DNA of 64,000 nt from Bradyrhizobium sp. CB2312 (GCF_029714425.1 NZ_CP121668.1:7647501-7711500); one strand, 5' to 3'; positions 14,816 to 23,541 are shown, counted from the stretch's first letter. Notes: a model not told the origin generated them from the letters alone. A program made the numbers and translations.

Positions 14816-17179
14816 ATGTCATTTGAATTGCGACGCGCGCAGCGCCTCGGCGGAGCGAGCCTGCTCCTGCTTGGTGCCGCCGCCACCCCGGCGCTGGCTC
14901 AGGACAAGCCGGTGGCCACCGAGCTTCCGTCCGTCACCGTGACGGCCCCGAGCCCCATCGTGCGCAGAGCGGTGGTGCCGTCCCGCACCCCCGGCCGCGC
15001 CACGCGAACCGCGCGGGTGCGAAGCCGTGAACGCACGGCCGAGGCCGCGTCGGCGGCGCCGCAAACCGCCGCGCCCCAGCAGGGCGTGCTGCCCATCGTG
15101 ACCAACCAGTTCGCCACCGTCACCGTGGTGCCGAGCGAGGAGATCCGCCGCGAGGGCGGCGGCCAGCTCGGCGACTTGCTGTTCTCCAAGCCGGGTATCA
15201 CCGGCTCGAGCTTTGCGCCCGGGGCCTCCAGCCGGCCGATCATCAGGGGTCTCGACGTCAACCGTGTCGGCATCGTCGAGAACGGCACCAATGGAGGCGG
15301 CGCCTCCGATCTCGGCGAGGACCACTTCGTCCCGATCGATCCGCTCGCGACCAACCAGGTCGAGGTTGTGCGCGGGCCGGCCGCGCTGCGCTACGGCTCG
15401 ACCTCGATCGGCGGCGTCGTCAGCGCCACCAACAACCGGATTCCGGATGCGCTGCCCTCCTGCGCTCCTTCGTTCCAGACCTACGGCCTGCCGATCAAGG
15501 CGCCGCTCGCGACCGCCGAGACCTCGCCCTGCGTCACCGCCGAGACCCGCACCGCCTTCAGCTCGGTCGATCGCGGCGTCGAAAGCGGCGTGCTGCTGGA
15601 CACCGGCGGCGGCAATTTTGCCTTCCATGCCGATGCCTACGGCCGCACCACCACGGACTACGGCATTCCGAGCTATCCCTACCTGGCCGACCAGACGCGC
15701 ATCATTACCAACGGCCGCCAGCCCAACTCGGCGACGCGGTCGGACGGCGCCTCGATCGGCGGCTCCTACTTCTTCCAGGGCGGCTATATCGGCGCGGCGA
15801 TCACGCAGAACGACTCGCTCTACTACATCCCCGGTATCGACGGCGCCGACCACAACACGCGGATCGACGGTCACCAGACCAAGATCAACGTCAAGGGCGA
15901 GTACCGGCCCGATGCCGCCGCGATCGACACCATCCGCTTCTGGGCTGGCGCCACGGATTATCGACACAACGAGATCGGCCTTGCCGACCCCGCCGATCCC
16001 AACACCGACGGTGTGCGGCAGACCTTCACCAACAAGGAGCAGGAGATCCGCACCGAGGTGCAGTTGATGCCGTTCAACGCGCGCTTCGCCGAAGTGACGA
16101 CGGCGCTGGGCTTCCAGGTCGGTCATCAGGAGCTGACGGCACCGAGCCCCGACAATCCCGGCACGCTGTTCAACGGCCTGTGGGACCCCAACAACAACAC
16201 CCGCGTTGCTGCTTACGCCTTCAACGAGTTCAAGTTCACGGACGCGACGCGGGCCCAGATCGCCGGCCGCATCGAGCACGTCGAGCTGCACGGCACCACG
16301 CCGAATTTCCCGGCCGACTACCTGCCCGACGGCACACCGCAGGTGCCGATCGCGCGCAATCCCTCCTACACGCCGAAGAGCGGCAGCATCGGCCTGTTGC
16401 AGGACCTGCCGGGCGGCATGGTCGGCAGCATCACCGCGCAATATGTCGAGCGCGCGCCGAAGCCGGCCGAGTTGTTCTCGCGCGGCGCCCATGACGCGAC
16501 GGCGACCTTCGACATCGGCAATCCGAACCTGAAGATCGAGACCGCGAAGTCGGTCGAGGTCGGCGTGCGCAAGGCGACGGGGCCGCTCCGCTTCGAAGCG
16601 ACGGTCTACTACACGCATTTCGACAATTTCATTTTTCGCCGCCTCACCGGCGTGATGTGCGACGACGACTTTGCCTCGTGCGGCACGCCCGGCGCCGAGC
16701 TGAACCAGGCGGTGTATTCGCAACGCAATGCCAATTTCCGCGGCGGCGAATTCCAGTCGCAGCTCGATGTCGGCGCGTTCCAGGGCGGCATCTGGGGCAT
16801 CGAGAACCAGCTCGACGTGGTCCGCGCCACCTTCACCGACGGCACAAACGTGCCACGCATTCCGCCCTTGCGGATGGGCGGCGGCGTGTTCTGGCGCGAC
16901 GACAACTGGCTGATGCGCGTCAACCTGTTGCACGCCTTCGCGCAGGACAACGTCGCCGCGGTCGCGGAGACGCCGACGCCGGGCTACAACCTGCTGAGGG
17001 CCGAGGTGAGCTACAAGACCAAGCTCGCCCCCAACTGGTTCGGTGCGCGCGAGATGATGGCGGGCATCACCGGCAACAATCTCCTCAACGAGAGTATCCG
17101 CAACTCGGTGTCCTACACCAAGGACCAGGTCCTGATGCCCGGCATCGGCGTGCGAGCGTTCGCGAACTTCAAGTTCTGA
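14816..17179 (+). CDS. TonB-dependent outer membrane receptor, ZnuD-like (zinc or other divalent metal)
   Basis: A 787-residue receptor: signal peptide 1-28 (cut after ALA), an Arg/Ala-rich linker, a plug domain (about 95-215) with QLGDLLFSKPGITGSSFAPG, SSRPIIRGLDVNRVGIVENG and NQVEVVRGPAALRYGSTSIGG, then a 22-strand-type barrel ending in NFKF. The plug resembles ZnuD. Candidate metal ligands include an Asp/His-rich stretch DGADHNTRIDGHQ and a loop with MCDDDFASC (~residue 620). It imports a bound substrate with TonB-ExbBD energy. Upstream DUF2946 and the Zur-like box favour zinc, but copper or cobalt chelates cannot be excluded. Confidence 0.88.
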   Translation: MSFELRRAQRLGGASLLLLGAAATPALAQDKPVATELPSVTVTAPSPIVRRAVVPSRTPGRATRTARVRSRERTAEAASAAPQTAAPQQGVLPIVTNQFATVTVVPSEEIRREGGGQLGDLLFSKPGITGSSFAPGASSRPIIRGLDVNRVGIVENGTNGGGASDLGEDHFVPIDPLATNQVEVVRGPAALRYGSTSIGGVVSATNNRIPDALPSCAPSFQTYGLPIKAPLATAETSPCVTAETRTAFSSVDRGVESGVLLDTGGGNFAFHADAYGRTTTDYGIPSYPYLADQTRIITNGRQPNSATRSDGASIGGSYFFQGGYIGAAITQNDSLYYIPGIDGADHNTRIDGHQTKINVKGEYRPDAAAIDTIRFWAGATDYRHNEIGLADPADPNTDGVRQTFTNKEQEIRTEVQLMPFNARFAEVTTALGFQVGHQELTAPSPDNPGTLFNGLWDPNNNTRVAAYAFNEFKFTDATRAQIAGRIEHVELHGTTPNFPADYLPDGTPQVPIARNPSYTPKSGSIGLLQDLPGGMVGSITAQYVERAPKPAELFSRGAHDATATFDIGNPNLKIETAKSVEVGVRKATGPLRFEATVYYTHFDNFIFRRLTGVMCDDDFASCGTPGAELNQAVYSQRNANFRGGEFQSQLDVGAFQGGIWGIENQLDVVRATFTDGTNVPRIPPLRMGGGVFWRDDNWLMRVNLLHAFAQDNVAAVAETPTPGYNLLRAEVSYKTKLAPNWFGAREMMAGITGNNLLNESIRNSVSYTKDQVLMPGIGVRAFANFKF

Positions 17180-17180
17180 A

Positions 17181-17270
17181 GCATGATCCGGAAAATCGCG
17201 CAGCGGTCTTCCGGATAGATCATGCGCAAACAACAACCTGAAGCGCGATGATGATTCATCCTGATCTCGC
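17181..17270. repeat. Dispersed element with GCATGATCCGGAAAA terminus, copy 1
   Basis: Begins GCATGATCCGGAAAA, includes CCGGATAGATCATGCGCAAACAACAA and ends AAGCGCGATGATGATTCATCC. The same element lies in the opposite orientation at 25413-25515. The inner TCCGGA...GATCATGC arms are inverted. It follows the TonB receptor directly. The rest up to 17389 shows no gene. Confidence 0.75.
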
Positions 17271-17389
17271 GGACCTTGTCGTCCTTGCGCTTCTTTCGCA
17301 ACCCTCGTGCGACGTCCGCTCACCGCTCCGGTCGGTCAGCCGCCGTTTGGCTTACACGTGAAGATCATTGTCGTGACCGGAGCGCTACG

Positions 17390-17668
17390 TCACCGAAGAG
17401 GCTCGACCTTGGCGGCCATGTCGGGCGCGCGACTCACCCGATAGCTCGCGTTGCTGCATCTGAGCACCCAGACACCATGATCGGGCCGTGAACGTCTGGC
17501 ATCCTTGGTCGCGCCGAGCGCCTTGTCGCAGACAAATCCCTGAGAGCGGATTTGCGTCGCGAGCATGCCTTGCACTGTCTCTCCGGCAGCCTGCCCTACC
17601 GCTCCGCCGGGAGCCAAGCCGGCGATCAGCACAAGGACCGAAAGGCACGATAAAGGACGAGGTTTCAT
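17390..17668 (-). CDS. Small secreted protein of unknown function
   Basis: From the ATG at 17666-17668 this gives 92 residues: a signal peptide (KPRPLSCLSVLVLIAGLAPG, cut near VGQAAG) and a mature domain with two cysteines, GFVCDKALGATKDARRSRPD and GVWVLRCSNASYRVSRAPDM, likely a single disulfide. I do not recognise the family. It lies 75 bases downstream of another secreted protein gene (17743-17970) on the same strand and may share its FixK-box promoter. Confidence 0.7.
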   Translation of the reverse strand: MKPRPLSCLSVLVLIAGLAPGGAVGQAAGETVQGMLATQIRSQGFVCDKALGATKDARRSRPDHGVWVLRCSNASYRVSRAPDMAAKVEPLR

Positions 17669-17742
17669 GGGCTTCTCCCACCGCGACATCGAGTGAATTT
17701 TGCCGGAGGGAAGCCGGCAGGCTTCCCTCCGCTAGCGCGCGC

Positions 17743-17970
17743 CTATTGCCCGACGCATTCCTGGATGAACTTGATGCGGTCGACCACACCGAGATCCTTG
17801 CCGCCGAATTTCTGCAGAGGTGGCGGAAGCTGGTTGCCGGGAATGGTGATGGTCGCGGCAGGTGAGCCGGGTGGCGGCTCAGCTTGTCCGGCCTGTTGTG
17901 CGAATGCCGGCGCCGACAATGCAATGGACAGCGAAAATGCGACGAGATGGAAGGATCGGATGCTGCTCAT
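17743..17970 (-). CDS. Small secreted proline-rich protein, FixK-box controlled
   Basis: 75 residues from the ATG at 17968-17970: signal peptide (SSIRSFHLVAFSLSIALSAPAFAQ, cut after AFA) followed by a Pro-rich stretch and PPLQKFGGKDLGVVDRIKFIQECVGQ. An upstream in-frame ATG at 18001-18003 is rejected because it precedes the signal peptide without benefit. GGGAGG lies before the start. A perfect FixK/FNR palindrome sits ~57 bases upstream, implying oxygen-responsive expression. Function unknown. Confidence 0.72.
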   Translation of the reverse strand: MSSIRSFHLVAFSLSIALSAPAFAQQAGQAEPPPGSPAATITIPGNQLPPPLQKFGGKDLGVVDRIKFIQECVGQ

Positions 17971-18026
17971 TGCAATTCCTCCCTTCAAATGAAACTCCAT
18001 CATTCTCCGGCAAGCAGAAAAGGGGC

Positions 18027-18040
18027 TTGATATGGATCAA
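18027..18040. promoter_or_regulatory. FixK/FNR box (leftward gene)
   Basis: TTGATATGGATCAA is a perfect TTGAT-N4-ATCAA anaerobox, centred ~63 bases before the start codon of the leftward secreted protein at 17743-17970. This is the palindrome bound by FixK2/FNR-type CRP-family regulators under low oxygen in bradyrhizobia. Between here and 18358 I see no gene. Confidence 0.75.
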
Positions 18041-18358
18041 CAGAACAAAATGGCGGATCGCAAACGGAGATATGTCTCCGCGCGGCGGAACCTCGCCACA
18101 TGAGAACAACGAGGTGTCACCTTTAAAATCCCGGATCACGTGTCAGCCCCGCCGGTATGATAGCTGTTGCTCGTCTGCTACCTCTGATTGCCGAGTATTC
18201 CCGTTCATAGGGATGGCGATAGTCTGCCAGGTCGCCCGGGGTTATATGATCAGCCCCGTATCAGGCGCTCCCATTGAGCGAAGCTCGTGGTTCGGGAGGG
18301 GTCATCATGCGAATGACGGCGCGAGGCGCGCTGGCAGCATTTTCTGCGCCCGTCGATA

Positions 18359-18372
18359 TTGATCTAAATCAA
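18359..18372. promoter_or_regulatory. FixK/FNR box (rightward gene)
   Basis: TTGATCTAAATCAA is a second perfect TTGAT-N4-ATCAA palindrome, centred ~70 bases before the ATG at 18435 of the rightward secreted protein. Such spacing suits a class II activator site at about -40 of the transcript. Confidence 0.78.
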
Positions 18373-18434
18373 CCTCTTTCACGCGATGCCGTGGCCCTCT
18401 TCCCAGGACGTGATTTGATTGCAGGAGAATTCAT

Positions 18435-18695
18435 ATGTTCTCAAATGCATCGTACGTCCTCATTCTTGCTGTTGCCGCTCTCGCAATGACGGACACCGCA
18501 CCTGCGGGAACGGCAGCTCCCGGTCATGTTTCACCGCAGAAACCGATCGGCACGACCAGACCCAAGGTGCCAGCCCTCGATGCCCCTTGGACCGCACGCG
18601 GGTTTGTGTTGCGACAGGATCTGTTCGATCGCGCCGCTCCCAACAATCTCAGGTCGGACTGGCCGGCCCCTCCGGCGCAGCCGGGACAGTTTTAG
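18435..18695 (+). CDS. Small secreted protein, FixK-box controlled
   Basis: 86 residues with a strong ribosome site (AGGAG, 7 bases before ATG). Signal peptide covers about residues 1-26 (FSNASYVLILAVAALAMTDTAPAG), then a short mature part rich in Pro and Ala with RPKVPALDAPWTARGFVLRQD and a Pro-rich end. No cysteine in the mature part and no recognised domain. A perfect FixK box lies just upstream. Likely periplasmic and low-oxygen induced by inference from the box. Confidence 0.72.
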   Translation: MFSNASYVLILAVAALAMTDTAPAGTAAPGHVSPQKPIGTTRPKVPALDAPWTARGFVLRQDLFDRAAPNNLRSDWPAPPAQPGQF

Positions 18696-18915
18696 AGATG
18701 GAGAGCTAGATCTAAGCGGTCCTTTGCTCGCTTGGATTGCTGGCAAGCCATTCGTTGCTGCCATCTCCGATCGCGTCCACGAACTGAAGGTCGAAACGCT
18801 GACTATTCAATCGGCGACATGCTGATCCAGTTCGACAACGGCACAATCTGGCAACGCGACATCTCTCCGTTCCCGCCTCCGCTGGGGCGACGACGATAAA
18901 GATCGACCCGCACCG

Positions 18916-19431
18916 CTAACCCCGCGCCTTGCTCCAGTCCGGCACGACCGTCCCCGACACGCCTTCGAACGCACCTTCAACCAGCTCGTACACCAGGACG
19001 CGGGCGGCATCGACCGGGCCCGGCATGATGACGCGGCCCTTGGGGACCTGCTTGAAGCCGACGCGGCTGTAATAGGCCTCGTCGCCGACCAGCAGCACGA
19101 TGGCGTGGCCCTTCTCCCTCGCATCCTTCAGGGCACGCTCCATCAACTGACGGCCGATGCCGCGGTCGCGGAACGGAGGCTCGACGGTGAGCGGCCCAAG
19201 CATCAGCGCGTTGGTCTCGCCGATCAGGATCGGCAATTGCCTGACCGAGCCGACCAGCAGCGTGCCAATGCGCGCAGTGAAGGAGACGTCGAGCAGATGG
19301 TCGACATGCTCGCGGATGCGGTAGGCGCTGAGCACGAAGCGGCCGGGGCCGAAGGTGCGCTCGTGCAGACGCTCGATCGCCTGGGCATCGCCAGCGGCTT
19401 CGGGAAGGATGGTGAGCGAGAGATCGGTCAT
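18916..19431 (-). CDS. GNAT family N-acetyltransferase (YhbS-like)
   Basis: 171 residues from the ATG at 19429-19431. The GNAT core is visible: LTILPEAAGDAQAIERLHERTFG at the N-terminus, the beta4/beta5 and acetyl-CoA loop LGPLTVEPPFRDRGIGRQLMERAL (R-x-x-G-I-G) near residues 78-100, and VLLVGDEAYYSRVGFKQVPKG (YhbS-type YYxRxGF). The acceptor is unknown. It is monocistronic. The 220 bases between 18696 and 18915 hold only a short decayed frame and no supported gene. Confidence 0.85.
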   Translation of the reverse strand: MTDLSLTILPEAAGDAQAIERLHERTFGPGRFVLSAYRIREHVDHLLDVSFTARIGTLLVGSVRQLPILIGETNALMLGPLTVEPPFRDRGIGRQLMERALKDAREKGHAIVLLVGDEAYYSRVGFKQVPKGRVIMPGPVDAARVLVYELVEGAFEGVSGTVVPDWSKARG

Positions 19432-19488
19432 GTCAACCCGGGCAGATAGCACCTGAAAGCGTCAAGGTCCAATAGAGTTGCAGCGGGC

Positions 19489-20613
19489 TCACGCGCCGGT
19501 CGCCGGCACGAGCCGGCCCTGCCCGGCATGCTTTGGCGATTGCATCAATCCTGCAAAGCACACGCTCCACATCGAGAGCAAAGTGACCGGAACCACGTAG
19601 TAGGGCGTGAAGATTGGATGGCTCAAGAAGAAGGCGAGGTTGATCAGAAGATTGCCGACGACAAGGAGCGCGACGTGGCGCGCTCCGGCCTCACCTACTC
19701 GCAGCAGCCATGCAGTCGATCCGACCCCGAGCAGGATCAACCCGAATTGCAGGTCATGCAGATACTGACTCATGATCTCGAGGTTGAATTCCGGGGCGAG
19801 AGCGTCATCGGACCCGTAAGTCGTCGTAAACGGGCTACCGGCATTGATCGCGTTGGCAATCAAGGTAGGCGTCAGGCCGACGACATAAGCGGCGCTGAAA
19901 GCCACCCCGCGCAGGAATGTCGGGCCGGTCCGCAAGCGGAGAAACGTGAAGCCCAGGTAAAGGACGTAACCCGCGACCAGGAACAGGTTTGGTAACCTGA
20001 AATTCACCGATAGACCAAGCAGGAGACCGACCAGGGCGACCAGCAAGATTTCATGCTTGTCCCTGGTCAGCCACAGCGCAGTCAGATAGCCCGAAGCGGC
20101 GCAGATCGCCATCGTCGGAGCCAAGGAATAGCTGGCCTTGGTCGGATTGATCATCATGTAGATCGCGAGAGCGCCAAACACGCCCGCCCCCAGCACTTCC
20201 GACGGGGACCGCGCCATGAAAATGCCGAGCAGGGCAAAACCGCACACGATCAGGCCAGCAGCGACATAGAGTGGGACCACTTGATGTCCCTCTTGAAATA
20301 GCGAGAGCAGGAATCCGGTGCCGGGCGGATATTGCAGCACATATTTGCCGCTCTTCGCCGGCGGATGACACGGCGCAAGCCGGCCCTCGGGGAAGCCGAT
20401 CTCTATCAGTTTCCGCGCGAGGAAGCGATCCTCATCGCGCGCTAAGTCCGTGTCAAACCCACCGATACCGTGTAGCTGAAACAGATGCGCCTGGCGCAGA
20501 TAGCAGATGTCGTCGTAGACGCCGCGGGCTTCGGTCCAATGCGACATCGTGCTGACATTGCTGACGAGGATTGCCAGGCAGACCAGTCCGAGGACGAGTT
20601 TGAGTATTTTCAT
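19489..20613 (-). CDS. Polytopic membrane protein, GT-C glycosyltransferase-like
   Basis: 374 residues from the ATG at 20611-20613, overlapping the upstream GT2 stop by four bases. An N-terminal helix is followed by a long extracytoplasmic loop with YDDICYLRQAHLFQLHG (an acidic DD as in GT-C enzymes) and QYPPGTGFLLSLFQ, then many hydrophobic helices. This layout resembles ArnT/PMT-type lipid-linked sugar transferases, though no family motif is certain. Base composition looks lower in GC than flanking operons. With the GT2 and acyltransferase genes it likely decorates a cell-surface glycan or lipid. Confidence 0.7.
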   Translation of the reverse strand: MKILKLVLGLVCLAILVSNVSTMSHWTEARGVYDDICYLRQAHLFQLHGIGGFDTDLARDEDRFLARKLIEIGFPEGRLAPCHPPAKSGKYVLQYPPGTGFLLSLFQEGHQVVPLYVAAGLIVCGFALLGIFMARSPSEVLGAGVFGALAIYMMINPTKASYSLAPTMAICAASGYLTALWLTRDKHEILLVALVGLLLGLSVNFRLPNLFLVAGYVLYLGFTFLRLRTGPTFLRGVAFSAAYVVGLTPTLIANAINAGSPFTTTYGSDDALAPEFNLEIMSQYLHDLQFGLILLGVGSTAWLLRVGEAGARHVALLVVGNLLINLAFFLSHPIFTPYYVVPVTLLSMWSVCFAGLMQSPKHAGQGRLVPATGA

Positions 20614-21863
20614 TGCGTTCCGTCGAATCCGCCGAGCGCGACGTTGGCTGAGGAGTGCTTGATTGACATAAGGCCGGCCAGAAAGCCGGTGAAAATGAGC
20701 TGCGCGCCGACCGTTATCGCCGTCGTGGAGAGGGCCACCATCCCTAGCAGACCAGACACATCGAGCGATCCAAAATGGACTTCGCCCCACCTCACCACCG
20801 CCGTGACCAGGCCGGCTATTCCGGCCAAAAAGATGGCCGCGCCCCCGAAAACCAAGCGTTCAAGCGTAAACGCCTCGATGATGCGGCCATAGCGTGGAGA
20901 CGGAGGAAGAAGGTTCAAATCCTCCGCGAAGCCACGCGCAATCGTCGCAAAGCAAACGCCCTGAATACCCACGATCAGACAGGTGCACGCGACGAGCATG
21001 GTCCGGATCTCGAAGCTGATTCCGGCAATTCGAATCGGGCCCAAGAAGAGCAGGCCGCTCAGCACAGTCCCTGCCGCAACAAGCGACGCACCCGGGTAGA
21101 AGAACAGCCATCTCGGCGAATACAGCAACAGAAACCTGAGGTGACGCCAGCCATCGCGCCACGTCCTCAGGTGTGGAGGACGAGATCGGCCATCCTTCGA
21201 CAGCGTGGTCGGCACTTCCGATATTTTCAGTCCGACGAGCGTGGCACGAACAACCATCTCGCTCGCAAACTCCATTCCGGTGGTGCGCAGGTCCAGTTTC
21301 GCAATTGAACCCCTGGAAAAGCCCCGGATGCCACAATGAAAATCACGCAGAGGCGTGCGGAAGAACAGACGGCCCAACCAGCTCAAGACGGGGTTTCCGA
21401 GATAGCGATGCAGGAAGGGCATAGCGCCGGCTTCGATGCCACCGCGAAACCTGTTTCCCATCACCAGATCGTCACCGGCCCGCAGGCGTTTTAGGAATGC
21501 ATCGAGGCGTTCGAAATTGTAACTGTCGTCAGCGTCTCCCATCACGATGTAGCGGCCACGGGCTGCCGCGATACCAGCGCGGAGTGCTGCGCCGTAGCCA
21601 CGCATGGGGACGTCGATCACACGAGCGCCGCCGGCCTCAGCGATATGCTGCGAATTATCCGTGCTGCCATTATCCGCAATCAAAACCTCGCCCGCGATCT
21701 GGGCCCGACCAAGAAACGTCTGCGCCTTGGCAATGCAGACTGCCAGCGTTTCCGCCTCCTTGAGGCAAGGCATCAAAATTGTCAGTTCGAGCTCAGGCAT
21801 GGTCACCGACGGAATGCCCCCGACTTGCCTTACGCTTTTCGAAGCAGGTTCGGCCATATCCAT
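20610..21863 (-). CDS. Glycosyltransferase family 2, polyprenyl-phosphate sugar synthase type
   Basis: About 417 residues. The catalytic domain (about residues 20-250) has LTILMPCLKEAETL, VLIADNGSTDNSQ, RGRYIVMGDADDSYNFERL (DxD as DAD) and MGNRFRGGIEAGAMPFLHRYLGNPVLS, the DPM1/DPG-synthase pattern, making undecaprenyl-phosphate sugars from NDP-sugars. A C-terminal region of four hydrophobic helices anchors it. Start choice is uncertain (TTG 21875, ATG 21863, ATG 21800); a ribosome site is not obvious. It probably supplies the lipid-linked donor used by the following GT-C-like protein. Confidence 0.85.
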   Translation of the reverse strand: MDMAEPASKSVRQVGGIPSVTMPELELTILMPCLKEAETLAVCIAKAQTFLGRAQIAGEVLIADNGSTDNSQHIAEAGGARVIDVPMRGYGAALRAGIAAARGRYIVMGDADDSYNFERLDAFLKRLRAGDDLVMGNRFRGGIEAGAMPFLHRYLGNPVLSWLGRLFFRTPLRDFHCGIRGFSRGSIAKLDLRTTGMEFASEMVVRATLVGLKISEVPTTLSKDGRSRPPHLRTWRDGWRHLRFLLLYSPRWLFFYPGASLVAAGTVLSGLLFLGPIRIAGISFEIRTMLVACTCLIVGIQGVCFATIARGFAEDLNLLPPSPRYGRIIEAFTLERLVFGGAAIFLAGIAGLVTAVVRWGEVHFGSLDVSGLLGMVALSTTAITVGAQLIFTGFLAGLMSIKHSSANVALGGFDGTQ

Positions 21864-21907
21864 CAATTCAACCAATTTCGCTCGCGTGAATGCAGAAAGA
21901 CAGACCG

Positions 21908-22972
21908 TTACTGCGCAACCGCGCGGTTGCGCAAGCCATTCAGACTTCCCAGCCGCCGGCCGAGGTTAATTCCGGGAATTTCGATCAGCCTGTAGCACGC
22001 CAGTGCAGGCACGGCTGCCGCGAGAACAGTCAGCACTGACAAGGTCGTCGCCGCTATCCAGGGGTTCAGGCCCCCAAACCATCCTGCGCCCAGAGCTATC
22101 ATGGGCCCGACCGTGAGCATATGCAGCAAATAGAAGCTATAGGATATCCGACCGTAGAAACGCACCAGTGGCCAATCGAGCGGTTTCATCATGGGTTGAT
22201 GCGGCCATTGCGAAATCGCCAACACGAGCAAAGCTCCGCCGATGCAGTCCATCAAGATCATCAAACCGGCGTCTTGCTTGAGAATGCCCGCCAGAAGGAA
22301 CAGCGCTATGCCGAGGACGGGAATCCAAACCGACATCCTCAGAGAAACGGAGCGGGCGATCTTCGGTCCCTCGAAATGAACGAGAATGCCTGCAAGAAAG
22401 GCATAAAGCGGCGCCAAATTCGCGCCAATGAGATCGCGATATTGGCCCACGAACGACAGGCCAAACAGAACGGCGGCAACGGCGAGAAGAGGCGTCCTGC
22501 CGTGTTTCCTGTATGCTCGGACAGACATGAAGATCAGTGGAGTCGCGGCAATCTCAACCGTCAGTGACCACATCACGCCATTGATGCCGCTCTTGATGAG
22601 AAGCATGTTGAGCAAGACGTTGAGTGGCGCAAAGGAAGCCTCAAAGCCAACATAGAATCCAAAACGTTCATGAAGGAACGTGAGCAGACCGACGACCGCT
22701 ATGGACGCCGGCAAGAGACGAAAGGCTCTGTTCCTCGCGAATGAAACGAAGGTAGTGGAATCGGCCCTGTCCAGGCTTCGGGCGAGAACAAATCCGCTGA
22801 TGACGAAGAAAACGACGACGCAGCCAAGACCGTTGGCGAAGGCGAAATAGAGTCGCGAAGACCCCGAGGCCGGGTATTGCAGGTACATGCCGCCGCAATG
22901 GTAGACGGCGACCAGAACGGCAGCCACACCGCGAAGAGATTCAAGTCTCGGGATGAAGTTGCTTTGCCCCAT
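21908..22972 (-). CDS. Acyltransferase family 3 membrane protein (OafA/NodX-like)
   Basis: A 354-residue polytopic protein with the Acyl_transf_3 opening FIPRLESLRGVAAVLVAVYHCGG (R-x-x-A-A/RGxAAxxVxxxH, catalytic His near residue 24) and FFVISGFVLARSLDR. It transfers acetyl or other acyl groups to extracytoplasmic sugars. AGGAAGAATGCCGC precedes the ATG at 22972. It lies upstream of the GT2 and GT-C-like genes on the same strand, making an apparent glycan-modification trio with base composition unlike the neighbours. Confidence 0.88.
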   Translation of the reverse strand: MGQSNFIPRLESLRGVAAVLVAVYHCGGMYLQYPASGSSRLYFAFANGLGCVVVFFVISGFVLARSLDRADSTTFVSFARNRAFRLLPASIAVVGLLTFLHERFGFYVGFEASFAPLNVLLNMLLIKSGINGVMWSLTVEIAATPLIFMSVRAYRKHGRTPLLAVAAVLFGLSFVGQYRDLIGANLAPLYAFLAGILVHFEGPKIARSVSLRMSVWIPVLGIALFLLAGILKQDAGLMILMDCIGGALLVLAISQWPHQPMMKPLDWPLVRFYGRISYSFYLLHMLTVGPMIALGAGWFGGLNPWIAATTLSVLTVLAAAVPALACYRLIEIPGINLGRRLGSLNGLRNRAVAQ

Positions 22973-23049
22973 GCGGCATTCTTCCTAGCACACCAGGCCC
23001 GCGAGAAAAGGAGGTTCCTTCCGCCTCATCGCGGCTTTGCGTTGAAATC

Positions 23050-23541
23050 TCACCGCCACGTCGTGATCGGCGGCCTGCCGTCCAGCACTTCGGCAAGCCG
23101 CAGCCGCGTGCCGGGCGTGGTCCCCTCGGGCAGTGCCGAGATCGCGAAGAAACCGCATTCGGCGATCTCGCGATTGGGCTCGGGCAGACGCTCCTGCCTG
23201 AACTGCCTGACGACATACACCGCGACATGGTCGCGGCGTGAGATGTGGCTGTTGAGGAAGATGCCGTGCAGCACGGCCTCTCCGGTGAGGTCGATGTCCC
23301 CCTCCTCCTTGAGTTCGCGCCGCATCGCCTGCTCCATGGTCTCGCCGTAGTCGACGCCGCCGCCGGGTAGATACCAGCCGCTGACATAGCTGTGCCTGAC
23401 CAGGAACACCCTGTTCTCGGCGTCCAGCACCACGGCGCGGACGCCGAGAGTCATGCCACGGACGAACAGGAAATAGGTGTGGAAGACGTGCCGCAGCAGC
23501 GGCTCGAATTTCCGTCGCATCCGGTCGAGAGGTTCTCCCAT
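23050..23541 (-). CDS. NUDIX hydrolase
   Basis: 163 residues with a complete Nudix box at about residues 61-83: GGGVDYGETMEQAMRRELKEEGDIDL, preceded by VFLVRHSYVSGWYLPGGGV and N-terminal LGVRAVVLDAENRVFLV. Substrate is a nucleoside diphosphate linked to X of unknown identity. It sits between the glycan trio and the divergent metallophosphoesterase. Confidence 0.86.
   Translation of the reverse strand: MGEPLDRMRRKFEPLLRHVFHTYFLFVRGMTLGVRAVVLDAENRVFLVRHSYVSGWYLPGGGVDYGETMEQAMRRELKEEGDIDLTGEAVLHGIFLNSHISRRDHVAVYVVRQFRQERLPEPNREIAECGFFAISALPEGTTPGTRLRLAEVLDGRPPITTWR

Noticed and set aside
14819..17323. 834-codon antisense frame over the TonB receptor
   Set aside because: Low-complexity Arg/Gly/Ala composition, no motifs, and the real receptor has a signal peptide, plug and terminal Phe on the other strand.
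18274..18489. A short rightward frame across the FixK box with a GGGAGG before an internal ATG (18307)
   Set aside because: It overlaps the better-supported secreted-protein gene at 18435, contains the FixK palindrome in its coding part, and shows no domain or signal peptide.
18700..18899. Short rightward frame ending MLIQFDNGTIWQRDISPF near 18820-18898
   Set aside because: Looks like the end of a decayed gene but has no start, ribosome site or alignable length; too little to call.
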